Below, piece by piece: positions 7,270-16,030 of a DNA stretch of 35,398 nucleotides. Source of the stretch: an uncultured Eubacteriales bacterium. GTDB lineage: Bacteria; Bacillota; Clostridia; Oscillospirales; Oscillospiraceae. The stretch's first letter is position 1. Every line of letters starts with the position of its first letter. Position numbers and translations under genes: made by a program. The notes beneath the pieces are model-generated. The model was not told the origin of the DNA. It saw nothing but the letters and a program-made list of their open reading frames with translations, and ran no database searches. The stretch covers positions 1-35,398 of the forward strand of contig CASFNR010000019.1 in the NCBI GenBank assembly GCA_949296115.1, given 5' to 3'.

Positions 7270-8190
7270 TCAGCCCCACAGGCCGTCGGGGTACAGGCCC
7301 TTCTGGGTCATGTCCTTCAGGGCGGCCATAACCACAGGCTTGTCTGCGGCGTAGGTCACGCCGTACCACCGGTCGGGAGAGGTGAGGACCTTCACGGTGG
7401 CCTTGCCCTCGGAAATCAGCTGCGATACGGGCAGGGGGAGGAAATATTCGCCCTTCAGGGGGTTCTGAACCAGGGTGGTGTTCAGGAAGGTGACGAACCG
7501 CTTCTCGATTTCCGCCAGGAAGGAGGGCATAAAGCCCCACATGTTCATGGACACGATGGTGTCCGCCGCCACATCCACCCAGTTTTCGCCGTCCTCGGTG
7601 AAGTGGATGCCGCCCTCATACTGCTCGATCCGGGTCCGCTCGGTGACCTCGGTGAGATAGCCGTTTTCGTCGGTGACGCAGATGCCCCGGGCCACGGAGC
7701 CATTCTCGGTGACGGTCTTGCTCATCTCGTAGCCAACCATGCAGTAGCCGTAGGGGTCCTGGGTTTTGGACAGCTGGTCGTAGATTACCTGGAAGGCGTG
7801 CTTGCCGTAGTAGTCGTCGGCGTTGATGACGGCGAAGGGAGCGCCGTCAATGGCCTCCTTGGCGCACAGCACGGCGTGGCCGGTGCCGAAGGGCTTGGTC
7901 CGGCCTTCGGGGATGGAATAGCCTTCGGGGATGGCGGTAAGCTCCTGGTAGGCGTAGCGGATTTCCACCGGGGCCTTCTTCAGCCGGGCGCCCACGGTGC
8001 TCAGGAAGTCGTCCTTGATGGCCTCCTTGATGATGATGACCACGGTGTCAAATCCGGCCTGGTGGGCGTCATAGATGGAGTAGTCCAGAATGGCCTCACC
8101 CTGGCTGCCCACGGGGTCGATCTGCTTCAGTCCGCCGTAGCGGCTTCCCATGCCGGCGGCCATTACAACGAGAACAGGTTTCTTTGCCAT
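7270..8190 (-). CDS. Sugar-1-phosphate nucleotidyltransferase
   Basis: This 306-residue enzyme has a Rossmann-like NTP-transferase fold. The nucleotide-binding loop MAAGMGSRYGGLKQIDPVG is at about 9-27, with a later INADDYYG motif (metal-binding Asp). Such enzymes join a sugar-1-phosphate to an NTP and release pyrophosphate. It is the last gene of the AraC-kinase-transferase unit, 49 bases after the kinase, with AAGGGAGATAATATC before the ATG. In bifidobacteria the equivalent step of the lacto-N-biose pathway uses a Gal-1-P/GlcNAc-1-P uridylyltransferase. By context this protein probably converts HexNAc-1-P or Gal-1-P to the UDP-sugar. Preference for UTP is an inference. Confidence 0.85.
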   Translation of the reverse strand: MAKKPVLVVMAAGMGSRYGGLKQIDPVGSQGEAILDYSIYDAHQAGFDTVVIIIKEAIKDDFLSTVGARLKKAPVEIRYAYQELTAIPEGYSIPEGRTKPFGTGHAVLCAKEAIDGAPFAVINADDYYGKHAFQVIYDQLSKTQDPYGYCMVGYEMSKTVTENGSVARGICVTDENGYLTEVTERTRIEQYEGGIHFTEDGENWVDVAADTIVSMNMWGFMPSFLAEIEKRFVTFLNTTLVQNPLKGEYFLPLPVSQLISEGKATVKVLTSPDRWYGVTYAADKPVVMAALKDMTQKGLYPDGLWG

Positions 8191-8239
8191 GATATTATCT
8201 CCCTTATTTCCCCTGGGGGAATGATGTTTTGATGTTGGC

Positions 8240-9364
8240 TCAGCGGGCGTACTTGCTGACCACGTCGTGCATGGCCTGGAACTGCTCCTCCATGTCCTTC
8301 ACCAGCTTGAACTGGGTGCGGCAGCGGTCCAGATTCTGACCGGGGTAGCGGGTGTGGAAGTAGTGGTCGCCCTCCAGATAGTCGGTGAGGAAGCGGATGC
8401 CGCATTCCAGTGTCATCAGCCGGGCGCCCCAGGGCAGGTATTCCAGCTCTGCGGGGGTCAGCGCACCCTGGCAGCCCTCCAGGAAGCCCCGGGTGTAGAC
8501 CTCATACAGGCCAATGTCAAAATTCACCTTGGTCAGATCCTTTTCGTCCTCGGCGCTGTGGTTGGCGCCGAAGCGGATGGAGTCGCCGAAGTCGTAGATG
8601 GACAGGCCCGGCATGGTGGTGTCCAGGTCAATGACGCAGATGCCTTCCCCGGTGGTCCGGTCGATGAGGATGTTGTTCAGCTTGGTGTCGTTGTGGGTGA
8701 CCCGCAGGGGCAGCTTGCCCTGACGCAGGGCCTCCATGGCCACGGAGCAGTCCGCCCGGCGGGCCAGGACGAAGTCCACCTCCGCCCGGCAGGTGTCCAG
8801 AATGGCCTGGGGGGCGGCGGCCAGGGCGGCGTCGAATTTCCGCAGCCGGTCCTCGGTGTTGTGGAAGTTCACGATGGTCTCGTGGAGGGTGTGGGCGGGG
8901 TAGTCCTTCAGCATGCTCTGGAAGTGGCCGAAGGACCGGGCGGAGGCTTCAAACAGCGCCGGCGTGGCGGACTGGAAGCAGTCGGTGCCCTCAATGAAGG
9001 GCATCATCCGCCAGACCTTGCCGGTTTCGTCGGTGTAGTAGTCCTTTCCGTCCCGGGTTTTCACCAGGCTCAGGGTCTCCCGCAGGGGATCGCCGCCCTT
9101 GGCGATGATCTGGCTGCGCAGGTAGGACGTAATGCCCACAAAATTCTCCATCAGCTCCTCCGGGTGGGGGAAGGCGGCCAGGGACATGCCCTGGAGAATG
9201 AAGCGGACGGCGTCCCCTTCCTGGGGCTGGCAGACCACGCAGAAGGTGTCGTTGATGTGGCCCTGGCCGTAGCGGACGGCGCCCAGAACGGTGGCGGGCA
9301 GGTCGTAGGCTTCCAGCACCTTGCGGAGCACGGGAGCTTCCTGGGGAATGTTGACAGTGTTCAT
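8240..9364 (-). CDS. nahK: N-acetylhexosamine 1-kinase (NahK/LnpB-like phosphotransferase)
   Basis: This 374-residue protein belongs to the aminoglycoside-phosphotransferase-like kinase fold. The catalytic segment VTHNDTKLNNILIDRTTG and the metal-binding segment VIDLDTTMPGLSIYDFGD match, as I recall them, those of bifidobacterial NahK, which phosphorylates GlcNAc or GalNAc at O1. It would act on the free N-acetylhexosamine released by the GH112 phosphorylase encoded at 13791. Its ATG overlaps the stop of the AraC gene (ATGA), and GGAGGAATCAAT lies directly upstream, so kinase and regulator are translationally coupled. Related kinases of unknown specificity exist, so the exact sugar should be treated as predicted. 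Confidence 0.82.
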   Translation of the reverse strand: MNTVNIPQEAPVLRKVLEAYDLPATVLGAVRYGQGHINDTFCVVCQPQEGDAVRFILQGMSLAAFPHPEELMENFVGITSYLRSQIIAKGGDPLRETLSLVKTRDGKDYYTDETGKVWRMMPFIEGTDCFQSATPALFEASARSFGHFQSMLKDYPAHTLHETIVNFHNTEDRLRKFDAALAAAPQAILDTCRAEVDFVLARRADCSVAMEALRQGKLPLRVTHNDTKLNNILIDRTTGEGICVIDLDTTMPGLSIYDFGDSIRFGANHSAEDEKDLTKVNFDIGLYEVYTRGFLEGCQGALTPAELEYLPWGARLMTLECGIRFLTDYLEGDHYFHTRYPGQNLDRCRTQFKLVKDMEEQFQAMHDVVSKYAR

Positions 9365-10245
9365 ATTGATTCCTCCGTATTTGTCTCGGACGTTTCTTCC
9401 GCGTCCTGGGTTTTATAATTTTTCCGGAACTCCGCCGGGCTGATGCCCTCCGCCTGCCGGAAGCGCTGGGAGAAGTAGCTGGGGGAGGAGAAGCCGCAGG
9501 TCCGGGCGATGTGACTCAGGGAATAGTTGGTGGTGCGCAGCAGCTCCCGGCTTTCCTGAATCCGCAGCTTCTGGATGTAATTGATGGGGGAGATGCCGAA
9601 CTCCCGGCTGAAGGTGTGGGCCAAGTGGAACTTGTTGATGTGTACCTGCTGGGCCAGGGAATCCAGGGTGAGCGGTTCCCGGAAATGGCCCTCGATGTAG
9701 CGCCGGACGGCCACGGTGTTGGCGCTGAGCTGCTCCTGGGAGGAGGCGAGAATTTTGGAGAAGTTGGTCCGGCGCAGCAGCTTGATCAGCAGAATGTCCA
9801 GCAGGTCCTGGCACACCGTCTCGAATCCCGGGTGTTTGCGCTCGATTTCCATGAGCATATGATTCAGATAGAACTGCATATCGTTCATGGAGTCCTGGAA
9901 ATTGACAATGCAGAAGGAATTGTCGGAGGCGTCGTCCATGCTCAGCTCCAGTCCGTCGATGCCCATGACGATGTACTCCAGGGGATTGGCGGACAGGCTT
10001 GTTTCCGTATGCTCCACATGGGGGTTGACGATGACCATATCCCCCTCCTCAATGGTGAAGGCGTTCTCCCGGACCCGGAACTGCCCTTTTCCGCCGATGA
10101 CATAGAAGATTTCCGCACAGGCGTGGGTGTGCAGGGTGCTGAACCAGTCGCCGCCGTACTTGGCGGTGCTGACATACAGCAGCCGGGCTTTGTCGCTGTC
10201 GGTGCGGATGTTTTTCGCATTCAGATCATATCGGATTGCACTCAT
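9361..10245 (-). CDS. AraC-family regulator of the glycan locus
   Basis: This 294-residue protein has an N-terminal cupin-type sensing domain (LHTHACAEIFYVIGGKGQFRV at about 37-57, then NPHVEHTETS) and a C-terminal double HTH. Both recognition units are visible: LDSLAQQVHINKFHLAHTF and LSHIARTCGFSSPSYFSQRF. I choose the ATG at 10245, preceded by AAAGG; an upstream ATG at 10368 would cover the promoter. It is divergent from the ABC transporter-phosphorylase genes and overlaps the kinase gene. It therefore probably senses a sugar from this pathway and controls both arms from the shared 340-base intergenic region. Confidence 0.9.
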   Translation of the reverse strand: MSAIRYDLNAKNIRTDSDKARLLYVSTAKYGGDWFSTLHTHACAEIFYVIGGKGQFRVRENAFTIEEGDMVIVNPHVEHTETSLSANPLEYIVMGIDGLELSMDDASDNSFCIVNFQDSMNDMQFYLNHMLMEIERKHPGFETVCQDLLDILLIKLLRRTNFSKILASSQEQLSANTVAVRRYIEGHFREPLTLDSLAQQVHINKFHLAHTFSREFGISPINYIQKLRIQESRELLRTTNYSLSHIARTCGFSSPSYFSQRFRQAEGISPAEFRKNYKTQDAEETSETNTEESI

Positions 10246-10264
10246 ATTGCTATAACCTTTATAA

Positions 10265-10280
10265 ATATTGCGATATTGCG
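10265..10280. repeat. Direct repeat ATATTGCG x2 in the AraC leader
   Basis: Two adjacent 8-base copies of ATATTGCG lie 20-35 bases upstream of the AraC start codon, between its promoter and its ATG. Tandem half-sites are the usual operator form of AraC-family proteins, so autoregulation is possible. Only the repeat itself is seen. Confidence 0.45.
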
Positions 10281-10314
10281 GCTTCAAAAACGGAAACTTT
10301 ATAGATTCAGCTTC

Positions 10315-10342
10315 ATTATAACATGAATGAAGGGAAAAACAA
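10315..10342 (-). promoter_or_regulatory. Promoter of the AraC-kinase-nucleotidyltransferase unit
   Basis: On the minus strand TTGTTT (10337-10342) and TATAAT (10315-10320) are separated by 16 bases, with a TG extension just before the -10. The 5' leader would be about 65 bases. Confidence 0.65.
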
Positions 10343-10505
10343 TAGGGAAAATTAAAATATTTTACCAAAAAAGAAAAGAGAAAAAAGGAAAATTCTGTGC
10401 AATTCCCAGTAGTCGAAGTCTATAAAAAAGGAGGTGTTTTTTTGTCACCATTTACCAAATCGAATAGCGGGAGCAAAATATATAAAAAACAACACAAGAT
10501 TTATG

Positions 10506-10534
10506 TTGTGCGTTGGATAAAAAAATTATATAGT
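10506..10534 (+). promoter_or_regulatory. Putative promoter of the sugar ABC transporter-phosphorylase genes
   Basis: TTGTGC (10506-10511), a 17-base spacer and TATAGT (10529-10534) lie 55 bases before the lipoprotein ATG. A small inverted repeat (CACAA at 10493-10497, TTGTG at 10506-10510) overlaps the -35 box and could be an operator. Confidence 0.5.
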
Positions 10535-10588
10535 ATTAGCAGATTGTGGCGAAGCTGCATCAATACACAACAACTGGAGGAATTTCAA

Positions 10589-11893
10589 ATGAAGAAGATC
10601 ATTGCCCTTCTGCTGGCTCTGGTCATGGTTCTGGGCCTGGCTGCCTGCGGCGGCACCGAGACCACTGAGACCACAGAAGCTGCCGCCGGCACCGAGGCTG
10701 CCGCCGGTACAGAGGCCGCTGCCGGCACAGAAGCTGCCGCTGCTGCCAACTATGACGGTGTGGAGCTGACCATGTGGTCCATGTGGAGCTCCGGCGAGCC
10801 CCAGGCTACCGTCATCGAAGAAGCCGCCGCTGCTTTCGGCGAGGCCACCGGCGCCACTGTGAATGTGGAGTTCAAGGGCCGTGAAATCAACCAGATCCTG
10901 ACCGCTTCTCTGGAAGCCGGTGAGAAGATCGACATCTTTGAGGACGACCACTCCCGGATCGCCCAGGTCTACGTGGATTACACCGCTGACCTGACCGAGA
11001 TGGCGGAAGCCGCCGGCTATGTCGGCTATCCCGCTCTGAACGACCGGGTTGTGGAACTGGCCGGTTACCTGAACTCCATCGTGGAGCAGCCCCAGGTCGG
11101 CGGCATCTTCTATGACAAGGATGCGTTCGCCGCTGCCGGTATTGAGAGCGAGCCCACCACCTGGGCGGAGTTCCTGGATGTCTGCCAGCAGCTGAAGGAC
11201 GCCGGCATTGCGCCTCTGGCTCTGGACACTGCTTACACCAACTTCACCTTCTACTATCACCTGGTTCGTCACCTGGGTGAGGACGGCGTGAAGGAACTGG
11301 CCCTGAACGGCGGCTGGTCCGACAGCGAGGGCGCTGTTGCCGCTGCCCAGGAGATCGCGGATCTGGTCAGCGCCGGCTACCTGGTGGAAGGCGCTCCCGA
11401 TGAATATCCCTCTTCTCAGAACAAGATCGGCATGGGCCAGGCTGCCATGATCGTGCTGGCCAACTATGTCACCGCCGAGGTGAACAGCACCATGGGCGTG
11501 GAGATCAACTGGGGCCTGTTCAACTATCCCGCTGTTGACGGCGGTGCGGACAACACCTGCATCTACGGCGGCGCCAACTCCCTGGCTGTCTCCTCCTACT
11601 CCGAGAACCAGCAGGCTGCCTTTGACTTCATCATGTTCCTGACCACCGGCGAGTGGGACCAGAAGATGGCGGATACCGCCGCTCAGATCCCCGCTGATCC
11701 CACCAATGTCTGCAACTCCCTGCCCGGCGCCATCGAGACCCTGTCCGCCGGCGAGAACCTGATGTCCTGGTGCGACAGCATCAACGCCAATCCTGACCTG
11801 ATGAGCAGCTTCAAGACCCTGACTGCCGAGCTGTACGAGGGCAAGATCACCACCGGCGCCGACTTCTGCGCCGCCATGGACGCCCTGTACTAA
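10589..11893 (+). CDS. ABC transporter sugar-binding lipoprotein
   Basis: This 434-residue extracytoplasmic binding protein of the family-1 sugar type is the capture subunit of the importer. A lipoprotein signal ends in LAAC, giving lipidated Cys20. A low-complexity spacer of Gly-Thr-Glu-Ala-Ala repeats (about 23-53) separates the anchor from the binding lobes, which begin at VELTMWSMWSSGEPQ. The ATG at 10589 has CTGGAGGAATTTCAA upstream. By context the ligand is probably Gal-beta-1,3-GlcNAc or Gal-beta-1,3-GalNAc, as in bifidobacterial loci. A terminator hairpin right after the stop should give more of this subunit than of the permeases. No ATPase subunit is encoded here, so a shared MsiK-type ATPase elsewhere is likely. 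Confidence 0.92.
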   Translation: MKKIIALLLALVMVLGLAACGGTETTETTEAAAGTEAAAGTEAAAGTEAAAAANYDGVELTMWSMWSSGEPQATVIEEAAAAFGEATGATVNVEFKGREINQILTASLEAGEKIDIFEDDHSRIAQVYVDYTADLTEMAEAAGYVGYPALNDRVVELAGYLNSIVEQPQVGGIFYDKDAFAAAGIESEPTTWAEFLDVCQQLKDAGIAPLALDTAYTNFTFYYHLVRHLGEDGVKELALNGGWSDSEGAVAAAQEIADLVSAGYLVEGAPDEYPSSQNKIGMGQAAMIVLANYVTAEVNSTMGVEINWGLFNYPAVDGGADNTCIYGGANSLAVSSYSENQQAAFDFIMFLTTGEWDQKMADTAAQIPADPTNVCNSLPGAIETLSAGENLMSWCDSINANPDLMSSFKTLTAELYEGKITTGADFCAAMDALY

Positions 11894-11904
11894 GCCTATC
11901 CCTC

Positions 11905-11940
11905 ACAGGCGGCACCCCGGCTGGTGCCGCCTGTTTTTTA
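11905..11940 (+). terminator. Terminator/attenuator after the binding-protein gene
   Basis: Perfect 12-bp arms ACAGGCGGCACC / GGTGCCGCCTGT and a 6-base loop are followed by TTTTTTA. The permease genes continue downstream on the same strand, so partial read-through is likely. Confidence 0.88.
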
Positions 11941-11969
11941 CAAAGCACAGATGAAAGGGGATTCGGACA

Positions 11970-12863
11970 TTGAAGAAAAATAAGACTATGATTTTTCTGT
12001 TCATTCTCCCCACGATTTTGACCCTGCTCATTACCTATGTGTACCCGGTGATTCGGACGGTGGTTATGAGCTTCTTCAAAGTGGAGAGTCTGACATCCAC
12101 CACCGCGGACTGGTCTTTCTATGGGCTGTCGAACTATGGAAAGGTTCTGACCAGTACCACCTTCCTCACCTCCATGCAGAATATGCTGCTGATCTGGATT
12201 GTGGGCGGCATCATCACCCTGGCTCTGTCCATGCTGATGGCTGTGGTGCTCACCAGCGGCATCCGGGGAGCAAAGTTCTTCCGGGCTGCCATTTATATGC
12301 CCAACATCATCAGCGCCGTGGCCCTGGCCACCATGTGGATTCAGTACATTTTCAACTATGATTACGGCCTGCTCAACAACCTGGTCACCGCTCTGGGACT
12401 GGAGCGGGTGAAGTGGCTGGGCACCGATGCCAAGTTCTGGGCCATGATGGGCGCTTTCATCTTCGGCAGCGTGGGCTACTATATGTTGATTTTCATCAGC
12501 GGCATTGAGGGCATTCCCGCCGACCTGTATGAGGCGGCCACCCTGGACGGCGCCACCAAGGTCGACCAGTTCTCCAAGATTACCCTGCCTCTGATGAAGG
12601 GCATCATCAAGACCACCATCACCTTCTGGAGCATCAATGCCACCACATTCTTCCTGTGGTCCAAGATGTTCTCCCCCATTGATACGGAAGCATCCACCAT
12701 TGTGCCGGTCATCTACCTATATGATATGGTGTTCGGCGGCAAGGGCGTCTCGGTCCGGGATGCCGGTGCCGGCGCTGCGGTGGGCGTGCTGCTGACCTTG
12801 ATTATCATTGCCATCTACGCTGTTATGAACCTGCTGCTCAAAGACAGCGATCTGGAATACTAA
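11970..12863 (+). CDS. Sugar ABC transporter permease, MalF type
   Basis: This 297-residue inner-membrane permease has six hydrophobic spans. The cytoplasmic coupling loop EAATLDGATKVDQFSKITLP is the standard EAA motif that docks the ATPase. The start is TTG at 11970 with AAAGGGG 9 bases upstream; the first ATG (residue 7) lies inside the basic N-terminus and has no better site. It pairs with the following MalG-type permease, 12 bases downstream. Confidence 0.92.
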   Translation: MKKNKTMIFLFILPTILTLLITYVYPVIRTVVMSFFKVESLTSTTADWSFYGLSNYGKVLTSTTFLTSMQNMLLIWIVGGIITLALSMLMAVVLTSGIRGAKFFRAAIYMPNIISAVALATMWIQYIFNYDYGLLNNLVTALGLERVKWLGTDAKFWAMMGAFIFGSVGYYMLIFISGIEGIPADLYEAATLDGATKVDQFSKITLPLMKGIIKTTITFWSINATTFFLWSKMFSPIDTEASTIVPVIYLYDMVFGGKGVSVRDAGAGAAVGVLLTLIIIAIYAVMNLLLKDSDLEY

Positions 12864-12875
12864 GGGGGGTCTGGC

Positions 12876-13718
12876 ATGAGAATTAACTGGAAAAAAGAGG
12901 CAAAATTCCTCCCCGGCTATCTGATCGTGGGCATTTGGGTTCTGTTCACCGCCGTCATGATCGGCTGGATTTTCAGCGCCAGCCTGTCCACCTCCCGGGA
13001 AATCTTCACCGGCACGGTTCTGCAATTCAAGTCCGGCATCCACTTTGAGAACTACGCCACCGCCTGGAATAACCAGAACGTGTCCGTGTTCTTCGGCAAC
13101 TCCCTGCTCTACTCCACCATTTCCTGCTTCGGCGTGCTGGCCGTTGCGGCGCCTGCCGCCTACGTCCTGTCCCGGTGGAACTTCACGGGCAGCAAAACCC
13201 TGCGGCTGGGCCTGGTCATTGCCATGAGCGTGCCCACCATCATGATCATCATGCCCCTGTACAGCCTGACGGTTGCCTGGGGCCTGAAGGGCCGGATCGT
13301 GCTGATTCTGCTCTACATCATGCTGCGGGTGCCCTATACCGCCATTTACCTGCTGGACTTCTTCGGCACCCTGTCCCGTTCCTATGAGGAGGCTGCCTAT
13401 CTGGACGGCTGCTCCGCCTCCAATACGTTTGTGAAGATTATGCTGCCGCTGGTGCAGCCTGCGGTTATCACCGTGACCATCTTCAACTTCCTGTCCGTGT
13501 GGAATGAATTCTTCATGGCTTTGATCTTCACCTCTTCCGAGAGCATGACCCCCGTTGGCGTGGGACTGCTGCAGATCATCAACGCCATGAAGTACACCGG
13601 CAACTACGGCGGCCTGTTCGCTGCGGTTATCATTGTATTCCTGCCCACCTTCCTGCTGTACATCTTCATGTCTGAAAAGATCATTGCGGGTGTTACCGGC
13701 GGCGGTGTGAAGGGCTAA
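12876..13718 (+). CDS. Sugar ABC transporter permease, MalG type
   Basis: This 280-residue permease has six spans and the EAA loop EEAAYLDGCSASNTFVKIML. The C-terminus ends with the usual short cytoplasmic tail of MalG-like proteins (SEKIIAGVTGGGVKG). The ATG follows AAGGGGGG at a spacing of 6. With the MalF-type protein and the lipoprotein it forms the importer; the missing ATPase is presumably encoded elsewhere. Confidence 0.92.
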   Translation: MRINWKKEAKFLPGYLIVGIWVLFTAVMIGWIFSASLSTSREIFTGTVLQFKSGIHFENYATAWNNQNVSVFFGNSLLYSTISCFGVLAVAAPAAYVLSRWNFTGSKTLRLGLVIAMSVPTIMIIMPLYSLTVAWGLKGRIVLILLYIMLRVPYTAIYLLDFFGTLSRSYEEAAYLDGCSASNTFVKIMLPLVQPAVITVTIFNFLSVWNEFFMALIFTSSESMTPVGVGLLQIINAMKYTGNYGGLFAAVIIVFLPTFLLYIFMSEKIIAGVTGGGVKG

Positions 13719-13730
13719 AAAGTTCACAAA

Positions 13731-13760
13731 ACATAAGGGAATCGCAAGATTCCCTTATGT
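13731..13760 (+). terminator. Hairpin between permease and phosphorylase genes
   Basis: A perfect 13-bp stem (ACATAAGGGAATC / GATTCCCTTATGT) with a GCAA tetraloop has no T-run after it. It is more likely an attenuator, or a barrier to 3'-5' RNA decay, than a full stop, since the phosphorylase follows 31 bases later. Confidence 0.6.
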
Positions 13761-13790
13761 TCTGCAATCATTTCAAATTGGAGATTTTCT

Positions 13791-15953
13791 ATGGATAAGA
13801 AAAATTACGGCCGCGTGACCATCCCCACCGACCTGGATGTGGTCCCCGAGACCCTGGAGGTCATGAAGAAGTGGGGCGCCGATGCCATCCGGGACTGCGA
13901 CGGCACCGACTTCCCCGAAGCCCTGAGCAAGACCGACGCCAAGATCTACTCCACCTACTATACCACCCGCAAGGACAACGCCTGGGCCAAGGCCAACCCC
14001 GATGAGGTGCAGCAGTGCTACATTATGACCGGCTTCTACCCCGCCACCGGCGACACCCTGGCCATCCCCCTGATGAAGGGCATCTCCCAGGAGCTGCTGG
14101 AGGTGAACACCCGGGACGACATCCGCCGCTGGTGGGAGGTCATGGACCGCACCGCCGGCACCGTGGTGCCCACCGACCGCTGGAGCTACAACCAGGAGAC
14201 CGGCTGTGTGGAGATCACCGGCTGCACTCCCTATCACGAGTATACCGTCTCCTTCTTGGCCTACCTGATCTGGGACCCGGTGCATATGTACAACGCCGTC
14301 ACCAACAACTGGCAGAACTTTGAGCACCAGATCACCTTCGACGTCCGCCAGCCCAAGACCCACAAGTTCACCATGGAGCGGCTGCGCAAGTTCATCGCCG
14401 ACCATCCCTATGTGAACGTCATCCGCTACACCACCTTCTTCCACCAGTTTACCCTGGTGTTCGACGAGCTGAAGCGGGAGAAGTATGTGGACTGGTACGG
14501 CTACTCCGCCTCCGTGTCTCCCTACATCCTGGAGCAGTTCGAGAAGGAAGTGGGCTACAAGTTCCGCCCCGAGTACATCATCGACCAGGGCTACTACAAC
14601 AACCAGTACCGCATCCCCTCCAAGGAGTTCAAGGACTTCCAGGCCTTCCAGCGCCGGGAGGTGGCCAAGCTGGCCAAGGAGATGGTGGACATCACCCATG
14701 AACTGGGCAAGGAAGCCATGATGTTCCTGGGCGACCACTTCATCGGCACCGAGCCCTTCATGGACGAGTTCAAGACCATCGGCCTGGACGCAGTGGTAGG
14801 CTCCGTGGGCAACGGCGCCACCCTGCGGCTGATCTCCGACATCCCCGGAGTCAAGTACACCGAGGGCCGGTTCCTGCCCTACTTCTTCCCCGATACCTTC
14901 CACGAGGGCGGCGACCCGGTGAAGGAAGGCAAGGAGAACTGGGTCACCGCCCGGCGGGCCATTCTCCGCAAGCCCATCGACCGGATCGGCTACGGCGGCT
15001 ACCTGAAGCTGGCTCTCCAGTTCCCGGAGTTCATGGACTACATTGAGTCCGTGTGCAACGAGTTCCGGGAGCTGTACGAGAACATCAAGGGCACCACCCC
15101 CTACTGCGTCAAGACCGTGGCGGTTCTGAACAGCTGGGGCAAGGCCCGTTCCTGGGGCTGCCACATGGTTCACCATGCCCTGTACCAGAAGCAGAACTAC
15201 TCCTATGCGGGCGTTATTGAGGCTCTGTCCGGCGCGCCCTTTGACGTGAAGTTCATCTCCTTCGACGACATCCGCCAGAACCCCGACATCCTGAAGGACA
15301 TCGACGTGCTCATCAACGTGGGCGACGGCGACACCGCCCACACCGGCGGGTACGAGTGGGAAGATCCCGCTGTGGCGGCGGCGGTCCGGGGCTTTGTCCA
15401 CAACGGCGGCGGCTTCATCGGCGTGGGCGAGCCTTCCGGCCACCAGTACCAGGGCCACTACTTCCAGCTGGCAGGGGTGCTGGGCGTGGAGAAGGAAACC
15501 GGCTTCACCCTGGGTTATGACAAGTACAACTGGGAGCAGCATCCCGACCACTTCATCCTGGAGGATGTTCAGGATCAGGTGGACTTCGGCGAGGGCAAGA
15601 AGAGCATCTACGCCCTGGCAGGCACCACCATCCTGAACCAGAAGGACAAGGAGGTGCAGATGGCGGTGAACAGCTACGGCGACGGCCGCAGCGTGTACAT
15701 CTCCGGCCTGCCCTACTCCTTCGAGAACAGCCGGGTGCTGTACCGGGCCATTCTGTGGTCCGCCCACGGGGAGGACCTGCTCCACAAGTGGTTCTCCACC
15801 AATTACAACGTGGAGGTCCACGCCTTTGTGGCCAACGGCAAATACTGCGTGGTGAACAACACCTACGTTCCCCAGGATACCACGGTCTACACCGACAACG
15901 GCTCCTTCGATCTGCATCTGGACGCCAACGAGATCAAGTGGTACGAAATCTGA
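13791..15953 (+). CDS. lnpA: GH112 1,3-beta-galactosyl-N-acetylhexosamine phosphorylase
   Basis: This 720-residue enzyme has the length and sequence of GH112 phosphorylases, which split Gal-beta-1,3-GlcNAc (lacto-N-biose) and Gal-beta-1,3-GalNAc (galacto-N-biose) with phosphate to Gal-1-P and the free N-acetylhexosamine. Long stretches resemble the bifidobacterial enzyme as I remember it: GADAIRDCDGT near the start, TVSFLAYLIWDPVHMYN, GKEAMMFLGDHFIGTEPF, and GVKYTEGRFLPYFFPDTFH. Asp315 in the FLGD motif sits where the family's general acid (about Asp313) is expected. The protein is cytoplasmic, with no signal peptide. GH112 also includes galactosyl-rhamnose phosphorylases, so rhamnose specificity is not fully excluded; the HexNAc kinase nearby favours the HexNAc role. 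Confidence 0.93.
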   Translation: MDKKNYGRVTIPTDLDVVPETLEVMKKWGADAIRDCDGTDFPEALSKTDAKIYSTYYTTRKDNAWAKANPDEVQQCYIMTGFYPATGDTLAIPLMKGISQELLEVNTRDDIRRWWEVMDRTAGTVVPTDRWSYNQETGCVEITGCTPYHEYTVSFLAYLIWDPVHMYNAVTNNWQNFEHQITFDVRQPKTHKFTMERLRKFIADHPYVNVIRYTTFFHQFTLVFDELKREKYVDWYGYSASVSPYILEQFEKEVGYKFRPEYIIDQGYYNNQYRIPSKEFKDFQAFQRREVAKLAKEMVDITHELGKEAMMFLGDHFIGTEPFMDEFKTIGLDAVVGSVGNGATLRLISDIPGVKYTEGRFLPYFFPDTFHEGGDPVKEGKENWVTARRAILRKPIDRIGYGGYLKLALQFPEFMDYIESVCNEFRELYENIKGTTPYCVKTVAVLNSWGKARSWGCHMVHHALYQKQNYSYAGVIEALSGAPFDVKFISFDDIRQNPDILKDIDVLINVGDGDTAHTGGYEWEDPAVAAAVRGFVHNGGGFIGVGEPSGHQYQGHYFQLAGVLGVEKETGFTLGYDKYNWEQHPDHFILEDVQDQVDFGEGKKSIYALAGTTILNQKDKEVQMAVNSYGDGRSVYISGLPYSFENSRVLYRAILWSAHGEDLLHKWFSTNYNVEVHAFVANGKYCVVNNTYVPQDTTVYTDNGSFDLHLDANEIKWYEI

Positions 15954-15965
15954 TTCCAGCGAAAG

Positions 15966-15992
15966 CGCCGCGGCACGAACAGTGCCGCGGCG
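15966..15992 (+). terminator. GC-rich hairpin between phosphorylase and maturase genes
   Basis: Perfect 11-bp arms CGCCGCGGCAC / GTGCCGCGGCG and a GAACA loop lie 12 bases after the phosphorylase stop. No T-run follows, so it may only reduce transcription into the maturase gene. Confidence 0.6.
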
Positions 15993-16030
15993 TACTGCCG
16001 TAAGAAAAGAGGTGCGTTTCCCTGCTTACC

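Noticed and set aside
13773-15917. A 714-codon minus-strand open frame opposite the GH112 phosphorylase
   Set aside because: It is a repetitive Val/Gly/His-rich translation typical of an antisense shadow of a GC3-rich gene.
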